The notes under the pieces were generated by a model. It was not told the origin of the DNA. It made no database searches and was given only the letters and a program-made list of their open reading frames with translations. DNA of 64,000 nucleotides from Sphingopyxis sp. H115 (GTDB taxonomy: Bacteria; Pseudomonadota; Alphaproteobacteria; Sphingomonadales; Sphingomonadaceae). Location of the stretch: positions 62,001 to 126,000 of the forward strand of contig NZ_LNSA01000006.1 in NCBI RefSeq assembly GCF_001468465.1. The letters are read 5' to 3'. This document shows positions 8,069 through 18,019 of this stretch, one piece after another; position 1 is the first letter of the stretch, and the number at the start of each line of letters is the position of its first letter. A program made the position numbers and the translations under genes.

Positions 8069-9337
8069 ACACAGCTCATTGAGCGCATCCGCGCCATCGT
8101 CGACGACGGCTCCATGTCGCGCTCGGGCCTTGCCCGTGCCGCGGGGCTGCATGCCAACAGCCTGCGCGACCTCGAATCGCCCGGCTGGAACCCCACTGCC
8201 GAAACGCTGCGCAAGCTCGAAAATTGGCTCGCGACCGGCAGCGACATCTCGCCGATGGCGACGCCGGAAGAGATCATCGCCGAGGCGCGCAACGGGCGCA
8301 TGTTCATCCTCGTCGACGACGAAGACCGCGAAAATGAAGGCGACCTCGTCATTCCCGCGCAGATGGCGACCCCTGACGCGATCAATTTCATGGCAACGCA
8401 CGGCCGCGGGCTGGTCTGCCTGACGCTGACCAAGGCGCGCGTCGATACGCTCGGGCTCGAACTGATGAGCCGTAACAACGGCACGCGGCACGAAACCGCC
8501 TTCACCACCTCGATCGAGGCGCGCGAAGGCGTTACCACGGGTATTTCGGCGGGCGACCGCGCGCGCACCGTTGCCGTGGCTATCGACGCCGGCAAGGGCC
8601 GCGACGACATCGTCACCCCCGGCCATATCTTCCCGCTGATCGCGCGCGACGGGGGCGTCCTCGTCCGCGCCGGCCACACCGAGGCGTCGGTCGATATCGC
8701 GCGCCTCGCCGGTCTGAACCCGTCGGGTGTGATCTGCGAGATCATGAACGACGACGGCACGATGGCGCGGCTCGACGATCTGATCCCCTTCGCGCGACGC
8801 CACGGACTGAAAATCGGCACGATCGCGGACCTCATCGCCTATCGCAACCGCACCGACCGGCTGGTCGAATGCGTGTCGGACGAGCCGTTCGAATCGGATT
8901 ATGGCGGCGACTGGCGGCTCAAATCCTATCGCAACAAGATCGATGGCAGCGTCAATCTGGTGCTGCAGAAGGGGCCGGTCGACCCCGACGGCGTGACATT
9001 GGTCCGGATGCATCCGGTATCGATCTTCGACGATATCATGGGCCGCCCCGGACCCAAAAAGCGTCGCCTGCAACGTTCGATGGACGCGATCGGCGAGGCG
9101 GGCAGCGGCGTGATCGTGATGCTGATGCGCCCGCTGCCCGGATCGGCCGATGCCGACGCGATTCCGCCGTCGTCGGGCGGCATGGACCTTCGCACCTACG
9201 GGATCGGCGCCCAGATCCTCGCCGACCTTGGCGTGCATGCGATGGAACTGCTCACCCCTACCCACAGCAATATCGTCGGCCTCGAAGGCTATGGCCTGTC
9301 GATCGTCGGCGAACGCCCCATTCCCGGAGAAGCCTGA
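8054..9337 (+). CDS. ribB: 3,4-dihydroxy-2-butanone-4-phosphate synthase with N-terminal HTH and degenerate GTP cyclohydrolase II domain (HTH-RibB-RibX)
   Basis: Makes the four-carbon precursor of riboflavin from ribulose 5-phosphate. There are three parts. Residues 8-60 form a Cro/XRE-like helix-turn-helix ([20 protein letters not shown]). Residues 70-275 are RibB with the acidic motif [12 protein letters not shown]. Residues 285-427 are RibA-like but lack the zinc-binding cysteine cluster (CxSE...CDC) needed for GTP cyclohydrolase II, so this domain matches the RibX type. A true RibA must be encoded elsewhere. The start could be either of two in-frame ATGs. ribH follows with a one-base TGATG overlap. 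No FMN riboswitch fits in the short leader. Confidence 0.9.
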   Translation: MRLMSTQLIERIRAIVDDGSMSRSGLARAAGLHANSLRDLESPGWNPTAETLRKLENWLATGSDISPMATPEEIIAEARNGRMFILVDDEDRENEGDLVIPAQMATPDAINFMATHGRGLVCLTLTKARVDTLGLELMSRNNGTRHETAFTTSIEAREGVTTGISAGDRARTVAVAIDAGKGRDDIVTPGHIFPLIARDGGVLVRAGHTEASVDIARLAGLNPSGVICEIMNDDGTMARLDDLIPFARRHGLKIGTIADLIAYRNRTDRLVECVSDEPFESDYGGDWRLKSYRNKIDGSVNLVLQKGPVDPDGVTLVRMHPVSIFDDIMGRPGPKKRRLQRSMDAIGEAGSGVIVMLMRPLPGSADADAIPPSSGGMDLRTYGIGAQILADLGVHAMELLTPTHSNIVGLEGYGLSIVGERPIPGEA

Positions 9338-9762
9338 TGGCGCATGTCCTGATCGTCGAAGCTCGTTTCTATTCGCACCTCAACGACATGCTGATCGACG
9401 GCGTGCGCAGCGCGCTCGAGGCCGAGGGGCACAGCCATGACACGGTGACCGTCCCCGGCGCGCTCGAAGTCCCCGCGGCGATTTCGCTCGCGGCCGACAG
9501 CGGCCGTTACGACGCCTATGTTGCGCTGGGGGTGGTGATCCGCGGCGAAACCTATCATTTCGAGGTCGTGTCGAACGAAAGCGCGCGCGGCATCATGGCG
9601 TTGACGCTCGACGGGCTTGCGATCGGTAACGGCATCCTCACCGTCGAAAATGAAGAACAGGCGCTTGCGCGCGCCGACAAGACGCGCAAGGATAAGGGCG
9701 GCGAAGCGGCGAAGGCCGCGCTCGCGATGCTCGCGCTCAAGGAACAATTCGGCATTGGTTGA
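9337..9762 (+). CDS. ribH: 6,7-dimethyl-8-ribityllumazine synthase (RibH)
   Basis: Joins the RibB product to the pyrimidine intermediate to make lumazine, the penultimate riboflavin step. 141 residues with [20 protein letters not shown], the active-site loop and catalytic His of the family. Its ATG overlaps the ribB stop by one base, and GGAGAAG at the end of ribB serves as ribosome site. Partner RibE is encoded about 7 kb away on the other strand. Confidence 0.95.
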   Translation: MAHVLIVEARFYSHLNDMLIDGVRSALEAEGHSHDTVTVPGALEVPAAISLAADSGRYDAYVALGVVIRGETYHFEVVSNESARGIMALTLDGLAIGNGILTVENEEQALARADKTRKDKGGEAAKAALAMLALKEQFGIG

Positions 9763-10381
9763 CCGCCCACCCCCCAGCCGTTTTTCCGTCGTCGAGCGCG
9801 GCGCGCGGCTGGTGGTGATCGACCGCGACACCGGTCAGACGCCGCCGAGCGCGGCCGAGCGCATGGCCGAGCATGACCGGCGGATGGGGAATGACCGGAT
9901 CGTGCCCGCGGCGCGTCCAGCGGCGGCAGAACCCGCACCGGCCGTGCTCGCCGAGCCGGCGCCGCAACGCCAGCCGTCCCGCCCGCCGAACGAACGGATG
10001 GCGGCGGCGGTGGCCGAAATGACCCGCAAGCAGCCCTGGAGCCAGAAGCCGAAGGGCGCCGCGCAGCAATCGCAACCGGCGCGCATCAGGGCGCGCCCGC
10101 AGCCGACCGCGACCACGGGCGCCCTCAAGACGATCGTCACGAGCAAATGGTGGGATGCGAAGGGCCCGCGCACGATCGAACTGGGGCCGCAGGGCCAGCG
10201 CGAACTGACCGGCGGTTTCATGACGCTGGTTTTCGTCGCGCTGATCGCCGCGATCGTGGCGCTGTTCGTCGCCCCGGTCCTGCTGTTTGCCGCGGCATTC
10301 CTGCTGTTCCGCTTCGGGGGCAATATCCTCGGCCCGATCGGCGCCGGCCTGATCGACAAGGCGCTCGCCCAGAAGGGCTAG
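9755..10381 (+). CDS. Hypothetical membrane-anchored protein
   Basis: About 208 residues, not recognised. The N-terminal two thirds is rich in Pro, Ala, Arg and Gln and looks disordered. A strongly hydrophobic stretch of about 35 residues near the C-terminus ([18 protein letters not shown] onward) suggests one long or two short membrane helices. The TTG start overlaps the end of ribH by 8 bp; the frame is open upstream but that part lies inside ribH. Codon use resembles the neighbours. Confidence 0.6.
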   Translation: MVDRPPPSRFSVVERGARLVVIDRDTGQTPPSAAERMAEHDRRMGNDRIVPAARPAAAEPAPAVLAEPAPQRQPSRPPNERMAAAVAEMTRKQPWSQKPKGAAQQSQPARIRARPQPTATTGALKTIVTSKWWDAKGPRTIELGPQGQRELTGGFMTLVFVALIAAIVALFVAPVLLFAAAFLLFRFGGNILGPIGAGLIDKALAQKG

Positions 10382-10420
10382 ACGCCGCCCCCGCACAACC
10401 GGGAGCGGCGCTCGTCTGCG

Positions 10421-11506
10421 TCAGGCGTTCACCAGCGCCGGATAATCGGTGTAGCCCACGGGCCCCGGTGAATACCAGGTCTGCGGATTGTCGGCGGCCC
10501 ATTCGGCGCCACTGCGAATCCGTTCGACAAGGTCTGGGTTGCCGATGAAGGGCCGTCCGAACGCGATCGCATCGGCCGCGCCGCCTGCCAGCGCCGCCTC
10601 GGCGAGCGCGACGTCATAGTCGCTGTTGAGGATCAACGGGCCCTTGAACGCCTGCCGGATCGCCGGCGACTGCTTCGGCACGTCAGTCTTGCCGAAGGTG
10701 CCGTCGGGACCGGGTTCGCGCAGCTCGAGAAAGGCAATGCCGAGCGCATCGAGCGCCGCGGCGGCGGCGGGGAACAATTTCTCGGGCGCGCTGTCGTCGA
10801 CGCCCTGCGTCTCGCCATTGGGCGACAGGCGCACCGCGACGCGGTCCTTGCCCCACACGCCGATCAGCGCCTCGGTCACCTCGCGCAGCAGGCGGATGCG
10901 GTTCTCGACCGGACCGCCATAATCATCGTCGCGCAGGTTCGATCCGTCGCGCAGGAACTGGTCGATCAGATAGCCGTTCGCGCCGTGCAGTTGCACCCCG
11001 TCGAACCCGGCCTTTTTCGCATTTTCGGCCGCTTTGACATAATCGCTGATCACCCGCGGGATTTCGTCAAGGCGCAGCGGGCGCGCCTCTTCGAGGTCGA
11101 GCCGCCCGACCGGCGTATGCGCGCGGCCGGTGCCCTTCGTCGCCGACGCCGACACCGGCTGCTTGCCGTCGTTGAACACCGAATGGACCAGCCGGCCCAT
11201 GTGCCAGAGCTGGGCGACGATGCGCCCGCCGGCTTCGTGCACGGCGTCGGTGACGGGCTTCCAGCCTTCAACCTGCGCATCGGTCCACAGCCCCGGTGCG
11301 TTCGGCCAGCCAAGGCCTTCCTGCGAAATGCCTGTGGCTTCGGAAATTATCAGCCCGGCCGAGGCGCGCTGGCGGTAATAGTCGCGCGCAAGCTCGTTCG
11401 GCACAAAGCCCGGCCCGGCACGCCCGCGCGTCAGCGGCGCCATGATGATGCGGTTCGGCGCGTCGATCGCGCCTAATTTGATCGGATCGAACAGTGATAC
11501 GGCCAT
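10421..11506 (-). CDS. Old Yellow Enzyme-family alkene reductase (NADH:flavin oxidoreductase)
   Basis: 361 residues, FMN-dependent TIM barrel of the NemA/OYE class, reducing activated C=C bonds such as enones or nitro compounds. Key elements are NRIIMAPLTR at the N-terminus, the substrate-binding HxxN pair (H174/N177 in QLHGANGYL) and DDYGGPVENR. The chosen ATG has GGAGG 5 bases upstream; an in-frame ATG six codons earlier precedes that site and was not used. Physiological substrate unknown. Confidence 0.92.
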   Translation of the reverse strand: MAVSLFDPIKLGAIDAPNRIIMAPLTRGRAGPGFVPNELARDYYRQRASAGLIISEATGISQEGLGWPNAPGLWTDAQVEGWKPVTDAVHEAGGRIVAQLWHMGRLVHSVFNDGKQPVSASATKGTGRAHTPVGRLDLEEARPLRLDEIPRVISDYVKAAENAKKAGFDGVQLHGANGYLIDQFLRDGSNLRDDDYGGPVENRIRLLREVTEALIGVWGKDRVAVRLSPNGETQGVDDSAPEKLFPAAAAALDALGIAFLELREPGPDGTFGKTDVPKQSPAIRQAFKGPLILNSDYDVALAEAALAGGAADAIAFGRPFIGNPDLVERIRSGAEWAADNPQTWYSPGPVGYTDYPALVNA

Positions 11507-11619
11507 GTTTCCTCCACGTTTCACTTTTTCATGGGCGACCCCATCGGTCGCCGCTATGGCCCGCGAAGCTATGGATGCAGCGGTGCCGGCACAATGGTAC
11601 GTAGCAAAAGAAAATCTAA

Positions 11620-12525
11620 ATGACAGCGAAGATGGACAGGATTGACGCGGGCGTCGGCACGGGGGCCGGTCGCTGGGCGTTCGCCGCGCTGATCGGTGGC
11701 AATGTCGCGCTGTCGCTCGGCGCGATGCTCGTCCGCCTCGCCGATACGGGTCCGACCGCCTCCGCTTTCTGGCGCATGACGATCGCGCTTCCGTTGATCC
11801 TGCTGTTTGCTTGGCGCGAAAGCGACCGACGCACGCCGCCGCGCCCGGCGGTGCTCGTCGCCGCGGTCGCGGGCATTTTTTTCGCGCTCGACCTCTCAGC
11901 CTGGCACATCGGCATCCTTCATACCAAGGTCGCCAACGCCACCCTGTTCGGCAATTGCGCCAGCCTGTTGCTCGTCCTGTGGGGCGTCTTCATGACGCGC
12001 ACCCTGCCGCGCGGCTGGCAGGCGCTTGCCGTGCTGCTTGCCTTTGCCGGATCGGCGCTGCTCATGGGGCAAAGCTATGAATTGTCACCCGACTATCTGC
12101 TCGGCGATCTTTTGAGCCTGCTCGCGGGCCTGCTCTACACCTGTTACGTTATCCTGATGCAGCGCGTTCGCGGCACGCTTGCGCCGTGGACCGCGCTCGG
12201 CGTCGCCTCGGTCGTTTGCGTCCCTGTCCTGCTGGGCACCGCACTGACGCTGGGCGAGGCGATCGTGCCGCGCGACTGGACCCCCCTCATCCTGCTGGCG
12301 CTGACCAGTCAGGTCATCGGCCAGGGGCTGATGATCTGGTCGCTTCCGCGCTTCCCGCCGCTCGTTCTCGGACTGACATTGTTGGTTCAGCCTGCGATTG
12401 CCGCGCTCGCCGGCTGGCTGATGTTCGATGAACGGTTGAGCACGGTCGATATTTTCGGCGGCATGCTGGTCGGTGCGGCGCTGGTCCTGATAAGGTTGCC
12501 GAGCCGCCGTGCGGCGCCTATCTGA
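11620..12525 (+). CDS. EamA/DMT-superfamily transporter
   Basis: 301 residues with about ten hydrophobic helices in two repeats, as in drug/metabolite exporters of the EamA family. It is divergent from the OYE gene and ends 5 bp before the COQ9 gene, so it may lead that operon. The substrate cannot be read from sequence. Confidence 0.88.
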   Translation: MTAKMDRIDAGVGTGAGRWAFAALIGGNVALSLGAMLVRLADTGPTASAFWRMTIALPLILLFAWRESDRRTPPRPAVLVAAVAGIFFALDLSAWHIGILHTKVANATLFGNCASLLLVLWGVFMTRTLPRGWQALAVLLAFAGSALLMGQSYELSPDYLLGDLLSLLAGLLYTCYVILMQRVRGTLAPWTALGVASVVCVPVLLGTALTLGEAIVPRDWTPLILLALTSQVIGQGLMIWSLPRFPPLVLGLTLLVQPAIAALAGWLMFDERLSTVDIFGGMLVGAALVLIRLPSRRAAPI

Positions 12526-12530
12526 ACGTC

Positions 12531-13196
12531 ATGGCTTCGATCCTTCCCGCTGACCCCACCCTCGACGAGATTCGCGCCGCGCTCGCGCCGCTGATCGCCG
12601 CGTCGGCCGCCTTCGACGGGTTCGGCGATGCCGCGCTAGCGGACGCTGCGGCACGCGTCGGCGTCGATCCCGATGTTGCGCGGCTCGCCTTTCCCGGCGG
12701 CGGGCGCGATATGGTCGATGCCTGGTTCGCCGATATCGACGCGGCGATGGAGGCGCGCTGGCCCGCCGAAAAACTTGCGGCGCTCAAAATCCGCGAACGC
12801 ATCGCGACGCTCGTGGAAACGCGCATCAAGCTGCTTGCCCCCCACCGCGAATCGCTCCGCCGCGCGCTCGCGCTGCTCGCATTGCCGACCAATGCGCCGC
12901 ACGCCGCGAAGCTCGGTTGGCGCGCTGCGGACCATATGTGGCGCCTCGCGGGCGATACGGCGACCGACTATAATCATTACAGCAAGCGCGCGATCCTCGG
13001 CGCCGTCTACGGCTCGACGATGGCGGTGTTCCTGAACGACGAGAGCGAGGGTTTCGCCGACACGCGCGCCTTCCTCGCACGCCGGATCGACCAAGTGATG
13101 CGCTTCGAAAGCTGGAAGCACCGCCGCGCCGCGCGCAGCGGCGAACGGCCAAGCCTCGCGCGTTTCGTCGGACGCCTGCGTTATCCGGGACGCTGA
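12531..13196 (+). CDS. COQ9-family protein (ubiquinone biosynthesis accessory)
   Basis: 221 residues, TetR-like all-helical fold with the C-terminal COQ9 region (DHMWRLAGDTATDYNHYSKR), the lipid-binding part. COQ9 proteins bind isoprenoid lipids and support COQ7-type hydroxylation in ubiquinone synthesis. YNHYSKR is characteristic. Located just upstream of feoAB but separated from it by a Fur-like site. Confidence 0.88.
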   Translation: MASILPADPTLDEIRAALAPLIAASAAFDGFGDAALADAAARVGVDPDVARLAFPGGGRDMVDAWFADIDAAMEARWPAEKLAALKIRERIATLVETRIKLLAPHRESLRRALALLALPTNAPHAAKLGWRAADHMWRLAGDTATDYNHYSKRAILGAVYGSTMAVFLNDESEGFADTRAFLARRIDQVMRFESWKHRRAARSGERPSLARFVGRLRYPGR

Positions 13197-13228
13197 TCGC
13201 CCAAGATAAGGGCTGGCGCTCGCCGAGT

Positions 13229-13247
13229 GTTATTGATAATCGCTCGC
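13229..13247. promoter_or_regulatory. Putative Fur box before feoAB
   Basis: GTTATTGATAATCGCTCGC matches the 19-bp GATAATGATAATCATTATC Fur consensus at 13 positions by eye. It ends 2 bp before the feoA ATG, in the only gap between COQ9 and feoA. Iron repression of ferrous iron uptake is expected. No clear ribosome site precedes feoA, so the operator, promoter and start are crowded together. Confidence 0.5.
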
Positions 13248-13249
13248 AA

Positions 13250-13498
13250 ATGACTGCTTTGCTCGACAAGTCGCCTCTGGGCGTGATGGTGCGGATCGCC
13301 CGTATCGACTGGACCGCGATGTCCGACGACGAGGGACGGCGGCTGCGCGAATTCGGCCTGATCGAAGGGTGCGAGGTCACGCCGCACCACCGTGGCAGCA
13401 TCTTTTCGCGCGACCCGCTCGCACTCACGGTCGGCCGCATGAAAGTGATCATCCGCGCGCGGCAGGCCGCCGCGATCACCGTCGAGCCCGCGGCATGA
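13250..13498 (+). CDS. feoA: Ferrous iron transport protein A (FeoA)
   Basis: 82-residue SH3-like cytoplasmic protein that assists FeoB. Recognisable by LREFGLIEGCEV and the closing beta strands (DPLALTVGRMKVIIRARQA). The stop overlaps the feoB start by 4 bp, so the pair is translationally coupled. No FeoC is present. A downstream alternative start is possible given the lack of a ribosome site. Confidence 0.92.
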   Translation: MTALLDKSPLGVMVRIARIDWTAMSDDEGRRLREFGLIEGCEVTPHHRGSIFSRDPLALTVGRMKVIIRARQAAAITVEPAA

Positions 13499-15354
13499 CC
13501 GCCGCCATCCCCTCGATCGCGCTCGTCGGCAACCCCAATGCGGGCAAGTCGAGCCTGTTCAACGCGCTGACCGGCGCGCGGCAGAAGATCGCCAATTATC
13601 CCGGTGTCACCGTCGAGCGGAAAGCGGGGCACGCCAGCTTCGCCGACGGCCGCCCGCTGTCGCTGATCGACCTGCCCGGCACCTACAGCCTGACGCCCGC
13701 AAGCCTCGACGAGGCGGTGACGCGCGACGTCATCCTCGGCAAGCAGGAAGGCGAGACGCGCCCCGACGCGTTGATCGTCGTGCTCGACGCGGCGAACCTC
13801 GACAATCATCTCTGCTTCGCACTCGAACTGCTCGCGCTCGGCCTGCCGACCGTTGTCGCGCTCAACATGGTCGACCTTGCCGAGCGCGACGGGCTGACGC
13901 TCGACGCCGAACGGCTGTCGCGCGAACTCGGCGTGCCCGTCGTATCGACCGTTGCGGTACGCAAGCGCGGGCTGGCCGAGCTGCTTGCCGCGGTCGACGG
14001 CGCGATCCGGTCGCACCAGCCGCGCGAGGCGGCCGCTGCGCCGGCCAACGACGCCGCACTGCATCAGCGCGCCCGCTCGATCGCGCGCGCCGCGATCGTC
14101 AGCGAAACGCCGGTGCGCCGCTGGACGCAACGCGTCGACAATATCGTGCTGCATCCCGTCCTCGGCATGGTCATTCTGCTCGCGCTGATGTTCGTGATGT
14201 TCCAGGCGGTCTACGCCTGGGCCGGACCGCCCGCCGATGCGCTCGAAAGCCTTGTCGGGACGATGCAGGCGTGGGTCGTCGACAACATTCCACAGAATTT
14301 CCTGCGCGACCTCGTCGTCGAAGGCCTGCTCGCGGGCGTCGGCGCGGTCGTCGTCTTCCTGCCGCAGATCCTGATCCTCTTCCTCTTCATCCTTCTCCTC
14401 GAGGCGTCGGGCTACATGACGCGCGCCGCCTTCCTGATGGACGGGCTGATGGGCAAGGTCGGCCTGTCGGGGCGCGGCTTCATCCCGCTGCTCTCCAGCT
14501 TCGCCTGCGCCGTCCCCGGCATCATGGCCACGCGCGCGATTCCCGACGAAAAGGACCGGCTGACGACGATATTGATCGCGCCGCTGATGACCTGCTCGGC
14601 GCGGCTTCCGGTCTATGCGCTGATCATCGCCGCCTTCATCCCCAACCGCGGCGTCGGCGGCACCGGCATCGGGCTTCAGGGTCTGGTGCTCTTCGGCCTC
14701 TATCTCGCGGGCATCGTCGGCGCGCTCGTCGTCGCCTTTGCGCTCCGCCGCACGGTCGCCAAGGGCGCGGGCGCGGGTTTCATGATGGAAATGCCGCGCT
14801 ACCAGATGCCGCAACTTCGCGACATCGCGCTCGGCCTGTGGCAGCGCGCATGGATCTTCCTGCGCCGCGCGGGCACGATCATCGCGATGACCACGGTCGT
14901 GCTGTGGCTGCTGCTGACCTTTCCGCAGGCGCCCGAAGGCGAAAGCCAGGTCGAATATAGCGTCGCCGGCCGCATCGCGAGCGGCCTCGAAGTGGTCGTC
15001 AAGCCGATCGGTTTCAACCATGATATCGCGCTCGCGCTGATCCCTGCGATGGCAGCGCGCGAGGTCGCGGTGTCGGCGATGGCGACCGCGAACGCGATCG
15101 ACGCTGATGGCGACGAAGATGCAATGGCCGAGACGCTGGGCGAACGATTGCAGGGCAAGTGGAGCCTCGCGACCGCGCTTGCCTTCCTCGCCTGGTTCGT
15201 CTTCGCGCCGCAGTGCATTTCGACGATCGCGATCACCAAGCGCGAGACCAATGGATGGAAATGGCCGATGTTCATGGTTGGCTATTTGTTCCTGCTCGCC
15301 TATGCCGCTGCTGGTGTGACTTACTGGACAGCCGTCGCCTTTGGCCTAGGCTGA
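13495..15354 (+). CDS. feoB: Ferrous iron transporter FeoB
   Basis: 619-residue inner-membrane Fe2+ transporter with an N-terminal GTPase domain: G1 GNPNAGKS (12-19), G3 DLPG (59-62), G4 NMVD (124-127). The C-terminal part has two Gate domains with [12 protein letters not shown] and CSARLPVY, the conserved cysteine motifs of the transport path. Somewhat shorter than the E. coli protein (773 aa). Likely Fur-controlled. Confidence 0.95.
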   Translation: MTAAIPSIALVGNPNAGKSSLFNALTGARQKIANYPGVTVERKAGHASFADGRPLSLIDLPGTYSLTPASLDEAVTRDVILGKQEGETRPDALIVVLDAANLDNHLCFALELLALGLPTVVALNMVDLAERDGLTLDAERLSRELGVPVVSTVAVRKRGLAELLAAVDGAIRSHQPREAAAAPANDAALHQRARSIARAAIVSETPVRRWTQRVDNIVLHPVLGMVILLALMFVMFQAVYAWAGPPADALESLVGTMQAWVVDNIPQNFLRDLVVEGLLAGVGAVVVFLPQILILFLFILLLEASGYMTRAAFLMDGLMGKVGLSGRGFIPLLSSFACAVPGIMATRAIPDEKDRLTTILIAPLMTCSARLPVYALIIAAFIPNRGVGGTGIGLQGLVLFGLYLAGIVGALVVAFALRRTVAKGAGAGFMMEMPRYQMPQLRDIALGLWQRAWIFLRRAGTIIAMTTVVLWLLLTFPQAPEGESQVEYSVAGRIASGLEVVVKPIGFNHDIALALIPAMAAREVAVSAMATANAIDADGDEDAMAETLGERLQGKWSLATALAFLAWFVFAPQCISTIAITKRETNGWKWPMFMVGYLFLLAYAAAGVTYWTAVAFGLG

Positions 15355-15386
15355 TCCTCCCAACTTTTGAGCGGAGCGGAGCGGCG

Positions 15387-15926
15387 ATGGCTGGCAGCGT
15401 CAACAAGGTAATTCTCATCGGCAATCTCGGCGCCGATCCCGAAATCAAATCGTTCCAGAATGGCGGCAAGATCGCCAACATCCGCATCGCGACCAGCGAA
15501 CAGTGGAAGGACCGGATGACCGGCGAGCGCAAGGAGCGCACCGAATGGCATAATGTCGTGATCAACGGCGAAGGGCTGGTCGGCGTCGTCGAACGTTACC
15601 TCAAAAAGGGCTCGAAAGTTTATATCGAAGGTTCGCTGCGTACCCGCAAATGGCAGGACCGCGACGGCAACGACCGCTACACGACCGAGATCGTGATCGC
15701 GGGCATGGGCGGCACGCTGACCATGCTCGACGGCGCGCCCGGCGGCGGCGGATCGCGCGGCGGCGGCGACTGGGGGGGCGGTTCGTCGAGCGGCGGCGGC
15801 TGGGATCAGGGCGGCGGCTCCTCCGGCGGCGGCGGCTCGGGCGGCGGCTGGAACCAGGGTGGCGGCAGCTCGGGCGGCGGACGCCCGCCGTTCGACGACG
15901 ATCTGGACGATGACGTCCCTTTCTGA
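15387..15926 (+). CDS. ssb: Single-stranded DNA-binding protein
   Basis: 179 residues. An N-terminal OB fold ([16 protein letters not shown]) is followed by a long Gly/Ser/Gln linker from about residue 115 and the acidic tip DDDVPF that recruits replication and repair partners. The chosen ATG gives the standard N-terminus; the frame is open upstream into feoB. No obvious LexA site precedes it. Confidence 0.95.
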   Translation: MAGSVNKVILIGNLGADPEIKSFQNGGKIANIRIATSEQWKDRMTGERKERTEWHNVVINGEGLVGVVERYLKKGSKVYIEGSLRTRKWQDRDGNDRYTTEIVIAGMGGTLTMLDGAPGGGGSRGGGDWGGGSSSGGGWDQGGGSSGGGGSGGGWNQGGGSSGGGRPPFDDDLDDDVPF

Positions 15927-15940
15927 GGACCAGCTGAGCG

Positions 15941-16411
15941 ATGCGCGACCTGCTGACCGCCGCCGATGTCGCGCGCGGCGTGTGCCGGCTGTTCGCGCAG
16001 CAGGGACTGGTCGCGATTCCCGAGGTCACGCTGCCCAACGGGCGGCGCACCGACCTCACCGCGATCGACGCCAAGGGAAATATCACCATCGTCGAGATCA
16101 AGGTCAGCCGCGCCGACCTGCACGGCGACGGCAAATGGCCCGACTATTGCGACTGGTGCGACCGATTCTATTGGGCGCTCGCCTCCGGGCTCGACCCGGC
16201 GATCCTCGAAACCCCCGACTATCGTCCCGAAAGCTCGGGACTGATTATCGCCGACCGCTATGGCGCGGCGGTGGTGCGCGAAGCCGCAAACTGCAACCTC
16301 GCGCCCGCACGCCGCAAGGCCGAACTGCTGCGGATCGGGCGGCTCGCGATGCGCCGCTCGATGCTCGCCGCCGATCCCGAGCTCGCGGCGAACTGGGTCG
16401 AAGGTCAGTAG
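15941..16411 (+). CDS. mmcB: MmcB-family DNA repair protein (putative endonuclease)
   Basis: 156 residues matching the alphaproteobacterial MmcB family, damage-repair proteins with a PD-(D/E)xK nuclease-like core. The core is visible as RRTDLTAID then IVEIKVSRADLHGDGKWPDYCDWCDRFYW. It begins 15 bp after ssb, so the two may share a transcript, which suits a repair role. The biochemical activity is inferred. Confidence 0.82.
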   Translation: MRDLLTAADVARGVCRLFAQQGLVAIPEVTLPNGRRTDLTAIDAKGNITIVEIKVSRADLHGDGKWPDYCDWCDRFYWALASGLDPAILETPDYRPESSGLIIADRYGAAVVREAANCNLAPARRKAELLRIGRLAMRRSMLAADPELAANWVEGQ

Positions 16412-16414
16412 CGC

Positions 16415-17032
16415 CTAGGCGCCGCGCGCCTTCATCCGTGCGAGGTAACGCGCAAGGATATCGATCTCCAGATTGACCGGACGCCCCGCCGCGGCTTCGT
16501 CCAGCGTCGTCATCTCCTGCGTGTGCGGAATGATGTTGAGCGTGAAATGCGCCTCGCCGTCCGGTTGGTCGGTTACTTCGTTGACCGTCAGCGAGACGCC
16601 ATCGACGGTGATCGACCCCTTGGGCGCAATATGCGGCGCGAGCGACGCCGGCGCGGCGACGGTGACGGTCACACTGTCGCCGACGGGTTCGACCGACACG
16701 ATGCGGCCGATGTCGTCGACATGGCCGGTGACGATATGCCCGCCGAGTTCGTCGCCGATCTTGAGCGCGCGTTCGAGGTTGAGGCGGCGCCCCGCCTCCC
16801 ACATCCCCGGCGCGGTGCGCGCGATCGTCTCGGCGCTCGCGTCGATCGCGAACCAGTGGCCGGCGGCGTCGGAGCCCTTGTCGACGACCGTCAGGCACGC
16901 GCCCGAACAGGCGATCGAGGCGCCAAGGTCGACGGTGCCGGTGTCATAGGCGGTGCCGATGACGAGCCGCGCGTCACCACGATCCTCGCGGCTGCGGATG
17001 GTACCGATGTCGGTGATGATGCCGGTGAACAT
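16415..17032 (-). CDS. ribE: Riboflavin synthase, alpha subunit (RibE/RibC type)
   Basis: 205 residues, dismutates two lumazines to riboflavin. Two tandem lumazine-binding barrels are visible: MFTGIITDIG with SIACSGACLTV in the first, and GGHIVTGHVDDIG with ITVDGVSLTVNEV in the second. The ATG is preceded by GAGGG and lies 7 bp after ribD; an upstream in-frame start overlapping ribD was rejected because MFTGI is the universal N-terminus. Confidence 0.95.
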   Translation of the reverse strand: MFTGIITDIGTIRSREDRGDARLVIGTAYDTGTVDLGASIACSGACLTVVDKGSDAAGHWFAIDASAETIARTAPGMWEAGRRLNLERALKIGDELGGHIVTGHVDDIGRIVSVEPVGDSVTVTVAAPASLAPHIAPKGSITVDGVSLTVNEVTDQPDGEAHFTLNIIPHTQEMTTLDEAAAGRPVNLEIDILARYLARMKARGA

Positions 17033-17039
17033 AAAGCCC

Positions 17040-18014
17040 TCAAATGATCCTGATGCGTTCGTAGACGTCGAGCCGGTCGCTGCCAAGCCGGCGGCTGTCG
17101 GTAAGCCGCCAGCGCCCGTGCGCGGCGGACAGATCGGTGAGGCCGATATCGCCGAGCGCGGACCTGCCGCCGCCGATCAGAATCGGCGCGCGATAGAGCA
17201 GCAGCCGGTCGACGCGATCGGCGGCGAGGAAGGCGGAGGCGGCGCCGGCGCCGCCCTCGACGAGTAGCGAATCGACATCGCCCACGGCTTCGGGCGACGC
17301 CACGGCGACCCAGCCTTTGGGTGCGCTGCCGCGAGTGAGAAGTAGTTTCTTTGGGCTGCGATCCCCCAGCCCCGGCAGGCGCACGTCGAGTTTCGGCGCG
17401 TCGGCGGCGAGCGTTCCGCGCCCGACGAGGATCGCCTGATGCTGCGCGCGTTCGAGATGGCCGTGCGCACGCGCGCGTTCGCCGGTGATCCAGCGGCTCG
17501 CCCCGTCGGCGCGCGCGATGCAGCCGTCGAGCGAGGTCGCGAGCTTGAGCGTGACGAACGGCCGGCCTTCGCGTTGCCGCGTCCACCACGGCGCCATTGC
17601 GGCGCGCGCTTCGGTGGGCAGGACATTGAACAACACATCGATCCCCGCCGCCTGCAACTTCGCGATGCCCTTGCCGTCGGTGCGCATGTCGGGGTCCTGC
17701 GCGGCGATGACGGCGCGCGCGACGCCCGCGGCGATCAGCAGGTCGCTGCACGCCGCGCCGCGCGGGCTCGTGTGCGCACAGGGTTCGAGCGTGATATAGG
17801 CGGTCGCGCCGCCTGCCGCGTCCCCGGCGGCGGCGAGCGCCGCCGCCTCGGCATGTGGACGCCCGCCCGCCTGCGTCCAGCCGCGTCCAACAACCTTGCC
17901 GTCTTTGACGATCAGGCAACCGACATTGGGGTTTGGCGCCGATTCCGGCCGACCGCGCCGCGACAGGGCGATCGCCGCCGCCATCCAGTCGGCATCGGTC
18001 GGCGAACGTTTCAC
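17040..18014 (-). CDS. ribD: Bifunctional riboflavin deaminase/reductase RibD
   Basis: 324 residues carrying out deamination and side-chain reduction of the pyrimidine intermediate. The deaminase zinc site is HAE (GRPHAEAAAL) plus the PCAH...AAC cysteines, here in the variant PCAHTSPRGAAC. The reductase follows (FVTLKLATSLDG ... VEGGAGAASAFL). It is first of a ribD-ribE pair, with a small membrane protein gene ending 5 bp upstream. Confidence 0.94.
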   Translation of the reverse strand: MKRSPTDADWMAAAIALSRRGRPESAPNPNVGCLIVKDGKVVGRGWTQAGGRPHAEAAALAAAGDAAGGATAYITLEPCAHTSPRGAACSDLLIAAGVARAVIAAQDPDMRTDGKGIAKLQAAGIDVLFNVLPTEARAAMAPWWTRQREGRPFVTLKLATSLDGCIARADGASRWITGERARAHGHLERAQHQAILVGRGTLAADAPKLDVRLPGLGDRSPKKLLLTRGSAPKGWVAVASPEAVGDVDSLLVEGGAGAASAFLAADRVDRLLLYRAPILIGGGRSALGDIGLTDLSAAHGRWRLTDSRRLGSDRLDVYERIRII

Positions 18015-18019
18015 CGCGA

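Noticed and set aside
12826..15021. Long 731-codon open frame on the minus strand opposite COQ9 and feoAB
   Set aside because: Antisense to clear genes, Arg/Asp/His-rich composition typical of GC-rich shadow frames, no ribosome site or domain.
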